From Pedosphaera sp. (lineage in GTDB: Bacteria > Verrucomicrobiota > Verrucomicrobiia > Limisphaerales > SXQI01), in assembly GCA_025359965.1 (NCBI GenBank), contig JANYDC010000093.1:1-41145 (forward strand): a DNA stretch of 41,145 nt, in the 5' to 3' direction. This document shows positions 1 through 8,199 of this stretch, piece by piece; within the stretch, counting starts at the first letter, position 1, and every line of letters starts with the position of its first letter. The notes under the pieces were generated by a model. It had not been told where the DNA came from. It ran no database searches and saw only the letters and a program-made list of their open reading frames with translations. Both the position numbers and the translations under genes were made by a program.

Positions 1-1
1 C

Positions 2-1726
2 GGACAGGCGGTTCTGGCAGGCGAAGGACCCACAGGAATGGCTTTGGATGAATCCCGCAATAGACTGTATGTCTACAACCGATTTGGTGCCTCATTGGCA
101 GTTGTGGATACCGGATCAATGTCGATTCTAAGCACCTTCGCGTTATTCGATCCCACCCCAATGATGGTGAAGCGAGGCCGTCGCCATTTTTACAACACCT
201 TTAAGTCCTCTGGCCTGGGCCAGGCTGCTTGTGCTTCCTGCCATATTGATGGGCGGTTCGACCGGCTGGCCTGGGATTTGGGTTCGCCCTTGGGCGAGAT
301 CAAACAAATCACCAAAAAGAATTACAATTTTGCCCGACTGGCTCCGGCAAGCACCAATAATTTTCACCCTATGAAAGGTCCGATGGTCACCCAGACGCTA
401 GTTGATATAATGGGGCATGAGCCTTTCCACTGGAGAGCCGACCGCTATTCCATCGAGGAATTCAATGTAACCTTCCAGGATTTGCAGGCCGCCGAATCAC
501 CTCTGACTCCGGAGGAGATGATGGAGTTTAAAGAGTTTCTTGCGTCACTCTTCGTGCCACCCAACCCATTTCGTAATCTGGATAATACCCTGCCGACACA
601 ACTGGATTTAACCGGACATTTCTCACTGGGGCGGGGGCGCAGTAGTTTTGGAACTCCTTTGCCGCGAGGCAACCCAGTTCATGGAGTCGCCTTGTTTCGA
701 GCCAACGATGCACAAGGGTGCATCGTGTGCCATACCCTTCCCACCGGTCTTGGAACCGATATGAATTTTGTGGGAAACACCTGGATCCAGCTGCCCTTGG
801 GCACCAATAGCGAGCATCATGTTGCCTTGGTCTCGACTAATCGCTCGCTAAATCTGCCATTCAAGATCGCTCAGTTGCGCAACCTTCAGGACAAAATGGG
901 GTTTGATTTGGCTTCCGACGTTAGTCAGGCCGGATTTGGTTTCGGACATGACGGGAGGGTCGATTCCCTGGTCCGGTTTATACAAGATGGCTTTGACTTG
1001 CGTGATGATCAGGATGTGGCAGACATGATCGCATTTCTATTGTGCGTCAGCGGTTCTGACCTTCCAGAGGGGTCGCTCATCGACCCGATACGATCACCAG
1101 GATTGAGAGGGCGCGATGTCCCAGCCGGCGTGGGCAGACAATGGCTTTTTTCACAGAACGTCACCCAGCCGGATCTTTTGGCCTTGATCGCGCGAAACGA
1201 CCCATCAACGGGCCGGGTGGATTTTGTGGCTCATGCACTCCGCGGAGGCCAGCGACGAGGGTGGATGTATGATCGCGACTTAAAACTGTTCCGCGGGGAG
1301 CGCTCGGAGGACAACTCCAGCCTTAGCTCGCTCATTGCAAAAGCTTCGTCAGCGGCTCCACTCCTTGTGACCGCTGTTGCACGGGGTACGGCAGAGCATC
1401 TGGCCATCGACCATGATGGCGATGGATACTCGGACGCCTTGGAGGCAGAGTTGGGAACGGACCCGGGCGACCCGCAATCCAATCCGGGACCAAATGGTTT
1501 CCAGCTGAACGGCGCCCACGCAGTTGATGGAGGGTTGGCCATATCGTGGAAGGCACGGAACGGAGTACGGTATCAAGTCCAATCCAGCGTCTCACTGGTC
1601 AACCCCGACTGGAAAGACACCGGCCTCCCCATACCCGCAATTCCACCGATGATGGAAACGGTCATCAATATGGGCGAAGCGGATCTCACCCTTTATTTCC
1701 GAATTGCACAACAGGAGGTCCAATGA
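2..1726 (+). CDS. Dihaem cytochrome c peroxidase-like secreted protein (5' partial)
   Basis: The frame is open to the left edge, so the N-terminus and any signal peptide lie outside. The first visible residues (RNRLYVYNRFGASLAVVD) resemble the last blade of a YVTN-type beta-propeller. A haem-binding CASCH motif follows at about 232-246, and a second, CIVCH, at 719-733. The later FGHDGRVDSL stretch resembles the distal part of MauG/CcpA-type dihaem peroxidases. Near the C-terminus, DHDGDGYSDALEAELGTDP is a thrombospondin type 3-like calcium-binding repeat, followed by a beta-rich tail (YQVQSSVSLVNPDW) like those at the end of many exported verrucomicrobial proteins. The expected location is the periplasm or cell surface, with a redox role; the substrate is unknown. 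The stop overlaps the next start as ATGA, implying translational coupling to the pentapeptide-repeat gene. Confidence 0.8.
   Translation, partial: GQAVLAGEGPTGMALDESRNRLYVYNRFGASLAVVDTGSMSILSTFALFDPTPMMVKRGRRHFYNTFKSSGLGQAACASCHIDGRFDRLAWDLGSPLGEIKQITKKNYNFARLAPASTNNFHPMKGPMVTQTLVDIMGHEPFHWRADRYSIEEFNVTFQDLQAAESPLTPEEMMEFKEFLASLFVPPNPFRNLDNTLPTQLDLTGHFSLGRGRSSFGTPLPRGNPVHGVALFRANDAQGCIVCHTLPTGLGTDMNFVGNTWIQLPLGTNSEHHVALVSTNRSLNLPFKIAQLRNLQDKMGFDLASDVSQAGFGFGHDGRVDSLVRFIQDGFDLRDDQDVADMIAFLLCVSGSDLPEGSLIDPIRSPGLRGRDVPAGVGRQWLFSQNVTQPDLLALIARNDPSTGRVDFVAHALRGGQRRGWMYDRDLKLFRGERSEDNSSLSSLIAKASSAAPLLVTAVARGTAEHLAIDHDGDGYSDALEAELGTDPGDPQSNPGPNGFQLNGAHAVDGGLAISWKARNGVRYQVQSSVSLVNPDWKDTGLPIPAIPPMMETVINMGEADLTLYFRIAQQEVQ
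1713..1719 (+). promoter_or_regulatory. Shine-Dalgarno of the pentapeptide-repeat gene
   Basis: AGGAGGT lies inside the last codons of the upstream gene, three bases before the ATG at 1723. It fixes the start of the pentapeptide-repeat protein and supports ATGA translational coupling. Confidence 0.7.
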
Positions 1727-3063
1727 ATCTTCCAAACCTGCCCTCGGCGCTCTTGGTAACTGCAATGTTGGGGCTGGAAGGCTGCATGTGCCTGGCCCAA
1801 CAGACCGTCAGCATAAATGTTAAGAAGCTGGCCACTGACAAACTTCAGCTAGGTTGGCTGGTCAAGTCCCTTGTGCCGGCCGGTGGTGTCCAGGTTTTTG
1901 CCCAGTACCAGGTAGAGGCCAGCTCAAACCTCAACCAATGGATGGCGTTGACAGAAGCAATTGTAGGAACTCCCTTCGCAGGGAAGGAGCTAAACGTCAC
2001 GGTTCCTTTCGAGACCAACAATCTATTCCTTCGGGTGCATGTCATTTTGGATTATACTGGAATTGATCTGGCTGGACTCCGCGCCAACGGGGCAGATTTT
2101 GGTCAGGCAACTCTGGCCGGTGCCGAGATGTTCAACTGCGAAATAAAATCGGGCCGATTTGACAAGGCCGATTTGCGTGGAGCGAGCCTTCAGTTTGCAG
2201 CCTTCAACAATTCCTCATTTCGAGAGGCGATATTGGTGGGGGCTCGAATGTCGGACGCCAATCTGGCCGGCACGGACTTTTCGGAGGCTGATTTGTCTTA
2301 AGCCGACCTAGGGGCGTGTGATCTTTCCGATGCTGATTTTAGAGGAGCAAATTTGAGGGGCGCTATCTTAGACGGAGCCACAGACAGCTTCACTGATTTG
2401 CGCGGCTCGAAGATTGATTCCACGACCGTACTGCCCCCCAAACTGGCGCTGATTTGGAACGTGGTGAATACAAAAACTGATGAACTTGAACTACGAAATT
2501 CGGATTTATCTTTGGCGATATTAACGGATGGATATTTGGTGGGCGCGCGCGCCTCAGGAGCTGATTTTAGTGCGGATTCACTCCAAGGTGCCCGCCTCGA
2601 AGGGGCAGACCTGACAGGTGCCAATCTACGGTTTGCGGATCTGAGAGGATGCACCATCGACAGCAAGACCAGACTGCCTCAAAAATGGCTGAAAGTGTGG
2701 CAGGTTTGCAACCAGCCAGTGGCCGGCCAAACTCTAACCAACCTTGACTTAAGCAATGCGTTTTTAAGCGAAACCGACCTTGACGGTGCAGACATTTCAG
2801 GAACTGATTTTTCTCTTTCGTTGTTTTTTCGATCTTCACTGCAAAAGTCACTTCTGATCAAAACCAAGCTTCAGGGGGCCGATCTATCGGAGGTCAATTT
2901 AACAGGTGCGAACCTGACTTCCGCCAATCTCATCCAAGCAGTGCTAAGAGGCGCCGACCTGACGGGGGCCACGCTTCGCAACGCACTCATTTCCGGAGCT
3001 GATTTTACGGGCGCCATTTTCTCGAACACCACCATGCCGGATGGCTCCATCCGGGAGCATTAG
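1723..3063 (+). pseudogene. Pentapeptide-repeat lipoprotein gene interrupted by an in-frame TAA
   Basis: Starting at the ATG with a strong Shine-Dalgarno, the protein begins with a hydrophobic signal and a lipobox-like LEGC (Cys21). A beta-rich domain of about 80 residues follows (YQVEASSNLNQWMALTEA), then many A(D/N)LxX pentapeptide repeats, expected to form a right-handed quadrilateral beta-helix. At 2299-2301 the reading frame hits TAA, yet the repeats continue in exactly the same frame (ADLGACDLSDADFRGANL) to 3063, about 253 more codons. The stop sits at a variable repeat position where E, K or Q is usual, each one base from TAA. Two linker units (STTVLPPKLALIWNVVN and SKTRLPQKWLKVWQVCN) punctuate the repeats. 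Either the gene is truncated by a recent nonsense mutation, giving a 192-residue product, or the base is a sequencing error. The next in-frame codon able to restart, TTG at 2353, has no ribosome site. Confidence 0.85.
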
Positions 3064-3107
3064 AGGTTTGGAGAGCATCCAGGTGAAGGTGAATTTCAAC
3101 TACGGAC

Positions 3108-3845
3108 CTAAGTGAAACGAGCATTCCAACTGTCCGAGGAGTACTGCTCATGCGCCAACGATACCATTCGCCCCAGAGGCCAACGCTCAACCAGGGATGA
3201 GGCCTGCCACGATTCCACTAATGCTTGGATCAATTGCGGTTTGGCAAGTGGAAGATGAGTGAGGAAGTCGGCGTGGGACCGGTGCCCGCGATAGGCAGGC
3301 TGGGAAGAGGGCATGCGAAGGCAGCGGTCAATGAGGTCAACGGGCAGCGAGAGCAGGAAACATCCATGGAAAACAAGAGCTTCACGTTTGCGGCGCTGGG
3401 CGTTGCCGGACACTTTTCGTCCCTGCCACACAAGGTCGGTATGGCCGCAGACCTCTACTCCCTCCCCAAGGAGGGAGATCAAGGCGGATTGCTGCCGGTC
3501 CATAACAAAGCGATTGGTGGCCGTAATCGAAGAAAGAGCTGGGGTGGCATCCAAAGGCAAAACGAGGTTGTAATTCAGGCAGCCCGGCCCTTGGAGCACG
3601 GTGCCACCCCCGCTGCATCGCCGGAGAATCGGGATGCCCAAACGTTCGCATTCCAGGACATTAACCTCAGTGTCGCGTCGGTTCGCGTAACCCAGAACAA
3701 CAAAGGGCTCAGGCGATTCCCAGAATCGCAGAGTGGGGCCAAGCTCCCCTGCTTCAGTCGCATCCAGCAGTGCTTCATCCAGTGCCAGATTCTCGGCGGG
3801 CGAGTTGAATGACAAATCGCCCCAATGCAGGTTGCCAATGCTCAT
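3108..3845 (-). CDS. lplA: Lipoate-protein ligase A family protein
   Basis: 245 residues of the biotin/lipoate protein ligase fold. The N-terminal NLALDEALL helix, the signature RRCSGGGTVLQGPGCLNY (residues about 75-92) and the lysine in GRKVSGNAQ (Lys144), which binds the lipoyl-adenylate carbonyl in this family, are all present. Family members attach lipoic acid, or transfer octanoyl groups, to lysines of 2-oxoacid dehydrogenase E2 and GcvH proteins in the cytoplasm. The usual His of the SGGGxVxH motif is Gln here, as I recall for the shorter ligase-like branch, so LplA versus octanoyltransferase (LipM-like) activity cannot be settled from sequence. The start overlaps the upstream stop by ATGA at 3842-3845, so it is co-translated with the TIGR03790 gene. 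Confidence 0.82.
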   Translation of the reverse strand: MSIGNLHWGDLSFNSPAENLALDEALLDATEAGELGPTLRFWESPEPFVVLGYANRRDTEVNVLECERLGIPILRRCSGGGTVLQGPGCLNYNLVLPLDATPALSSITATNRFVMDRQQSALISLLGEGVEVCGHTDLVWQGRKVSGNAQRRKREALVFHGCFLLSLPVDLIDRCLRMPSSQPAYRGHRSHADFLTHLPLAKPQLIQALVESWQASSLVERWPLGRMVSLAHEQYSSDSWNARFT

Positions 3846-5515
3846 TTGGCCGGAGCAACTGGGGTGAGCTCGGCACGGATTTTCTCTACTTCCTTCGTGA
3901 GCCCAAGTTTCATGCCCAATTCGATAAGCTTATTGCGGACGGTATTTGCATCCGCGTAATTAGGAATTTTTTCCAACAACAGCGACAGCACATTAAATGC
4001 ATCCTGCGGCTGGTCCATGTTTTCGAGGCGTTTTGCCAAAAGGAGGCAGATGCGCACCATCTGTTGGGGGCTGGGTTTATTGTTAACAGCCTGAACGTAG
4101 GCTGTGATGGACTCTTTCAACTTTCCCTCGCCAAAGAAGAGCTCTCCCGCTTTTTCCAGCATGACAGCATTGGTCAGCCCCACCTTATGACTGAGCAAAT
4201 AGTTGAGCATATCGGACGGCGCGACCCGATTGTTGTTGAGGGAAAGGTTCACCACCCGGACGTGGCTCCAGCTGACCAGAGGATTGTTCTCAGCGTCCAG
4301 ATAATCGTGAAGCTTGGGGGCGTTTTGGGCAAAAGGGGAATAAAGAGGATCGCCAACCACAATGGTCTGCCACGAAAGCCAACGCTGCGAAGCCAGCGCT
4401 GCCTCACCCATGGTAAAACCAAGAAACATCCACCGGCTCAAGAAGACGGCGATATCAGGAGTCCCCACAAGGTAAGGTTCCTCGGTGCAGCCCATGGTCA
4501 CGGTGGCTCCCTTTGCCAAAAGCGGGCCCGCCCAATGGTTATTTGCCGTGCGCAAGATATTAGCACTAAAAGAATGGAGGTGATACGCAAAGGCTCCATT
4601 CATAAACTCCAAAGGTATTTGGGCAAGCGCCCCATTCATTTCACTGCTGTACCAACCAGCATATATGGCGCACTGGCTGAAAGGGAACGCAGTGGGAAAA
4701 AGTTCTGGTTGATTGTCAACGACGGTGTCGAAGCCATATTTCTTTGCGTCCGCTGCCGCGCCCCTGAACATGTCGTCTCCCGGTTTATATTCTCCGGAAG
4801 TCAGGCCCCTCAGGTCAAAATAAGCACGGCCCCACAACCCTTCGGTCTCCGCCAGCATCGCCTTGTCCACCAATGCACGGGCAATCGCAGGAGTGGGACC
4901 ATCTAGGCGAGCCACGATGAGTAAACCATTCGTGGGATTAATCGTCGCAAGGTTGGTGCTGGCAAACCCAAGATTATTGATCGGTCCAATAATCGGGAGA
5001 TTCTTAGGGGCCAGAGGCAAAAGTGCCAGCTCGCTATCCACAGACGCGTGGTTGTGACGCAGTGACTCCATTAATTTGGTGGCCTCGATCTCCTTGGTCA
5101 GGATATCCTCCGTCACTTTCACAGGCACTCCGTAACATAGCACAAGATACCGAATGCTGGATTCCACCACGGACTGCTCCGCTTGTGCATTTTTCCCATA
5201 AACAAACAACTTTTTCTTCTCTAAGAATTCTAAAATAGGCTTCTTTATCGAAGAATCGAACTCAGGACGGCTTATCTCTTCAGCTTCAGAAAGTTTGAGG
5301 CCCAATATCTGGCCGGAAGGAATCTTTCGGAGTTCAGCGTAGTGAGTGGCAATATCCTTGGATGCGGCGGATTTGGAATTGTAGACCACAACCACCTCTT
5401 GACCTAGTTTTACCGCGTCGTTGGTGTTGGCAAGAACTTGAACATCGAAGAGCAATATCCAACCCACAAGCGAAAGGAATCCAGCACACGCATGACGAAT
5501 TGAAAACAGTTTCAT
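3842..5515 (-). CDS. TIGR03790-family exported protein with C-terminal TPR-like helices
   Basis: 557 residues. A signal peptide (FLSLVGWILLFDVQVLA) is followed by the features I recognise as the TIGR03790 family: VVVVYNSKSAASKDIATHYA, LRKIPSGQILGL, RYLVLCYGVPVKV, later YHLHSFSANIL and GCTEEPYLVGTPD. The function of this family is not known; the alternating strand/helix pattern and late His/Cys pair recall caspase or gingipain-like folds, but that is only my suggestion. The last ~120 residues form helical pairs (AGELFFGEGKLKESITAYVQ) like tetratricopeptide repeats. It sits 8 bases downstream of the MBL gene and overlaps lplA by ATGA, so the three are probably one transcript. Confidence 0.75.
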   Translation of the reverse strand: MKLFSIRHACAGFLSLVGWILLFDVQVLANTNDAVKLGQEVVVVYNSKSAASKDIATHYAELRKIPSGQILGLKLSEAEEISRPEFDSSIKKPILEFLEKKKLFVYGKNAQAEQSVVESSIRYLVLCYGVPVKVTEDILTKEIEATKLMESLRHNHASVDSELALLPLAPKNLPIIGPINNLGFASTNLATINPTNGLLIVARLDGPTPAIARALVDKAMLAETEGLWGRAYFDLRGLTSGEYKPGDDMFRGAAADAKKYGFDTVVDNQPELFPTAFPFSQCAIYAGWYSSEMNGALAQIPLEFMNGAFAYHLHSFSANILRTANNHWAGPLLAKGATVTMGCTEEPYLVGTPDIAVFLSRWMFLGFTMGEAALASQRWLSWQTIVVGDPLYSPFAQNAPKLHDYLDAENNPLVSWSHVRVVNLSLNNNRVAPSDMLNYLLSHKVGLTNAVMLEKAGELFFGEGKLKESITAYVQAVNNKPSPQQMVRICLLLAKRLENMDQPQDAFNVLSLLLEKIPNYADANTVRNKLIELGMKLGLTKEVEKIRAELTPVAPAK

Positions 5516-5523
5516 GCTATAAT

Positions 5524-6387
5524 TCAGGACGTAAAAACAGATTTGCCATTGGAAATGGTAACCGCAAGACCATCGTGGGCAAAAGTGATATTGGGCGGCA
5601 TCTCAGCCTGATCGAGATCGTGATCGTAGTCATGAGTCAGGTGAGTTAAAAAGGTTTCTTCAGCCGCAATGCGCCGGGCCATGGTGAGCGCTTCGTCCAA
5701 ACACATGTGGGTCGGATGCGGTTCTCTCCGCAATGCATCTAGCACCGCCACGCGCACCCCCCGAATTCGATCGATCACAACGTCAGGCACCGTTTTACAA
5801 TCGCTCAAATAAGCCAATTGGGGAACACCCCCCTGTTCAAATAAAAAACCCAAAGTGGTCATTCGACCGTGAGGAAGGGCCAAAGGAGTGATTTGCAGAT
5901 CGCCCAATGCGAAAGGACCAAGGATTAAACGAGGATCAGGATGAAAATACCCTTTGGGCACAGGTCTCCCATCAAAGGCATAAACAAAAACCCGCCTGAG
6001 GTCATCCATGGTGGCAGGGCTGGCATAAACAGGGAGCGAACCTCCCATTATATCGCAAAATCTTCGACAATCATCCATGCCCATGATGTGATCTGCGTGC
6101 GAGTGTGTCACCAGCACCGCGTCAATAAGCTTAATATTTTCGCGTAAAATTTGCAGACGAAACTCAGGAGTGGTGTCGACCACGATGCGAACTTCCTCCG
6201 TCTCCACAAAAATAGACGGCCGCGTGCGATGATTTTTGGGATTGGCAAGAAAAGACGGCGGGTATTCGAAACCGATCACGGGAACTCCCTGAGATGTGCC
6301 CGAACCTAGGAAACGAAAGCGAAACCCGGGCACGAGCGGGCCTTTCTCTGCTGGAGAGGTTAATTGGGTGGGCAACGGCTGTTCCAT
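5524..6387 (-). CDS. MBL-fold metallohydrolase (PhnP-like phosphodiesterase family)
   Basis: 287 residues of the metallo-beta-lactamase fold. The N-terminal [16 protein letters not shown], the metal-binding THSHADH (His95, His97, Asp99, His100), the HGRMTTLGF histidine, the YLSDCKTVP aspartate and the C-terminal THLTHDYDH complete the ligand set of the PhnP/cyclic-phosphodiesterase branch. Members hydrolyse cyclic phosphates or phosphodiesters; with no phn genes nearby the actual substrate is unknown. It is cytoplasmic, with no signal peptide. The start is the first ATG of the open frame and about 15 residues precede the fold, so it could begin slightly later. It is divergent from recN with a 60-bp spacer, and heads the MBL-TIGR03790-lplA unit. 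Confidence 0.8.
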   Translation of the reverse strand: MEQPLPTQLTSPAEKGPLVPGFRFRFLGSGTSQGVPVIGFEYPPSFLANPKNHRTRPSIFVETEEVRIVVDTTPEFRLQILRENIKLIDAVLVTHSHADHIMGMDDCRRFCDIMGGSLPVYASPATMDDLRRVFVYAFDGRPVPKGYFHPDPRLILGPFALGDLQITPLALPHGRMTTLGFLFEQGGVPQLAYLSDCKTVPDVVIDRIRGVRVAVLDALRREPHPTHMCLDEALTMARRIAAEETFLTHLTHDYDHDLDQAEMPPNITFAHDGLAVTISNGKSVFTS

Positions 6388-6447
6388 CTCGAAAAAATCT
6401 TGGCGGAATCTACCACAAGCAACAGTATTGAAGCGAAATATTTTTCC

Positions 6448-8103
6448 ATGTTGATCGCCTTACGAATCAAAAATCTGGCCTTGGCGTCGGATTTGACCGT
6501 CGAGTTCCAGCCTGGCTACAACGCCATCAGCGGCGAAACCGGCGCGGGCAAATCCATGCTCATCGGCGCTCTCAATCTGGTGCTCGGAGAACGGGCGGAC
6601 AGGACTTTAATTCGGTCGGGAGCGGATTCCTGCGCCGTGGAGGCCGTTTTTGATGTTTCCACAGTTTATTCTGAAGTGAGTTCAATGATCGAAGAAAATG
6701 GCCTTGAACCCTGTGAGGGCCAAAGCCTGATTCTCAAGCGAAGCTTCACCTCTACCGGAACCAACAGGCAGTTTGTCAACGGCTCGGCCACAACCCTGGC
6801 CGTCCTCGGGCAGATCGGCACCCTGCTGGTCGACATGCACGGCCCCCATGACCACCAATCGCTGCTTAATCCAGCTCGACAACTTGCCATTGTGGACGTC
6901 TACGGAAGCCTTGGAGAAAAGGTCTCCCATATCGCGCAGGTCTTGAAAAACAAATCTCAGCTGATTGCTGAAAAAGCCTCGCTCATCGTCGACGAGCGCA
7001 CCTACCAGCAACAAATTGATTTGCTTCGGTTTCAAGTCACAGAAATTGAATCGGCCAAACTGAAGCCTGGTTCGGAGGAAACCATCGAGTCTGATTATCG
7101 GAGAGCCTCCAATGCGGCACGGTTATTGGAACTTTCTCAACATGCCTTAAACCAGTTGGACGGAGAGGAATCTTCGGTGCTAACCCAACTAGGCACTGTG
7201 GGCCGTCTGCTTCAGGATTTGCAGAGGCTGGATTCTGGAGCCCAGAACCTCGCATCGCTCCACGCGCAGGCCAGCGAACTAGTGGCAGAACTGAGAGATG
7301 GCCTGAGCACTTATAGTGAGCATGTCGACATTGATCCTGCGCGCTTGCAGGAATTGGAGGCGCGCGTAGACCTGCTCCAAAGCCTTCGCCGCAAATACGG
7401 CTCAACGGTGGAGGAAATCATCGCTCACGGCGCGGAAGCGCGCGCCAAACTGCAGTCCATGGAGGGACGCGAAGAAACACTGGCGCGGATCAATCGGGAT
7501 TTGGCCCAACTCGACGAACAAATAACGAAGGCTGCGGCCCAACTCAGCGCACTGCGCAAGAAACTGCTGCCCAAACTTGCCAAAGGGGTCTCAGCCCAGT
7601 TACACGACCTTGGCTTCAAACAGTCCCTGTTTGAAATCACCGTCACCCCGCTTGCGGAGGTTGGCGCAAGCGGAGCTGATCATCTGGAGTTCCTCTTTGC
7701 TCCAAATCCTGGAGAGCCGTTGCAACCCCTGCGCAGCATTGCATCGTCGGGGGAGATGGCCCGCGTGATGCTGGCCATAAAAACTGTTTTGGCCGCGGAG
7801 GACCGGGTTCCATTGTTGGTGTTCGACGAAGTGGATGCGAATGTGGGGGGTGAAACCGCGCGCGCCGTCGGCCTGAAAATGAGGGAAATTGGCACCCAGC
7901 GACAAGTGCTTTGCATCACCCATCTGCCACCGGTAGCCGCAGCGGCACAGCATCATTACGTAGTGGAAAAAACCGTCCGTGAAGGGCGCACCTTCACCTC
8001 GATTCAATTACTGGAAGGCGAGGCACGCGTGACGGAATTGGCGCGCATGTTGGGTGGCCAATCTGGTGCCGCTCGCCTTCATGCAGAGGAACTGCTGCGC
8101 TGA
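6448..8103 (+). CDS. recN: DNA repair protein RecN
   Basis: 551 residues, close to the usual RecN length of about 553. It is an SMC-like ATPase acting in recombinational repair of double-strand breaks. It has the Walker A motif GETGAGKS (residues 29-36), a long central coiled coil with many Glu/Leu/Arg/Ala heptads (about 150-350), the ABC signature [13 protein letters not shown], the Walker [17 protein letters not shown], and the H-motif [13 protein letters not shown]. The start at 6448 ([12 protein letters not shown]) is chosen because it matches the family N-terminus; the open frame extends upstream to 6364 but the extra 28 residues overlap the divergent MBL gene and look non-coding. No clear Shine-Dalgarno is visible. 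The gene ends about 100 bases before the cytochrome/WD40 gene. Confidence 0.95.
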   Translation: MLIALRIKNLALASDLTVEFQPGYNAISGETGAGKSMLIGALNLVLGERADRTLIRSGADSCAVEAVFDVSTVYSEVSSMIEENGLEPCEGQSLILKRSFTSTGTNRQFVNGSATTLAVLGQIGTLLVDMHGPHDHQSLLNPARQLAIVDVYGSLGEKVSHIAQVLKNKSQLIAEKASLIVDERTYQQQIDLLRFQVTEIESAKLKPGSEETIESDYRRASNAARLLELSQHALNQLDGEESSVLTQLGTVGRLLQDLQRLDSGAQNLASLHAQASELVAELRDGLSTYSEHVDIDPARLQELEARVDLLQSLRRKYGSTVEEIIAHGAEARAKLQSMEGREETLARINRDLAQLDEQITKAAAQLSALRKKLLPKLAKGVSAQLHDLGFKQSLFEITVTPLAEVGASGADHLEFLFAPNPGEPLQPLRSIASSGEMARVMLAIKTVLAAEDRVPLLVFDEVDANVGGETARAVGLKMREIGTQRQVLCITHLPPVAAAAQHHYVVEKTVREGRTFTSIQLLEGEARVTELARMLGGQSGAARLHAEELLR

Positions 8104-8199
8104 AAGTCACGTGAACTTTTCATGTATTCCAGACATCTTCAGGGTTTGCGGAATAAACCCAGTCCGATTGCCGTCCATAGTGCGGTAACACCTCGAATC

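Noticed and set aside
1546..1722. Upstream extension of the pentapeptide-repeat frame
   Set aside because: It overlaps the cytochrome gene out of frame; the ATG at 1723 has a strong Shine-Dalgarno and a signal peptide.
3809..4906. 365-codon open frame on the plus strand
   Set aside because: It is antisense to the TIGR03790 gene; the translation has no coherent motifs and is rich in His, Arg and Cys, as expected from a shadow frame.
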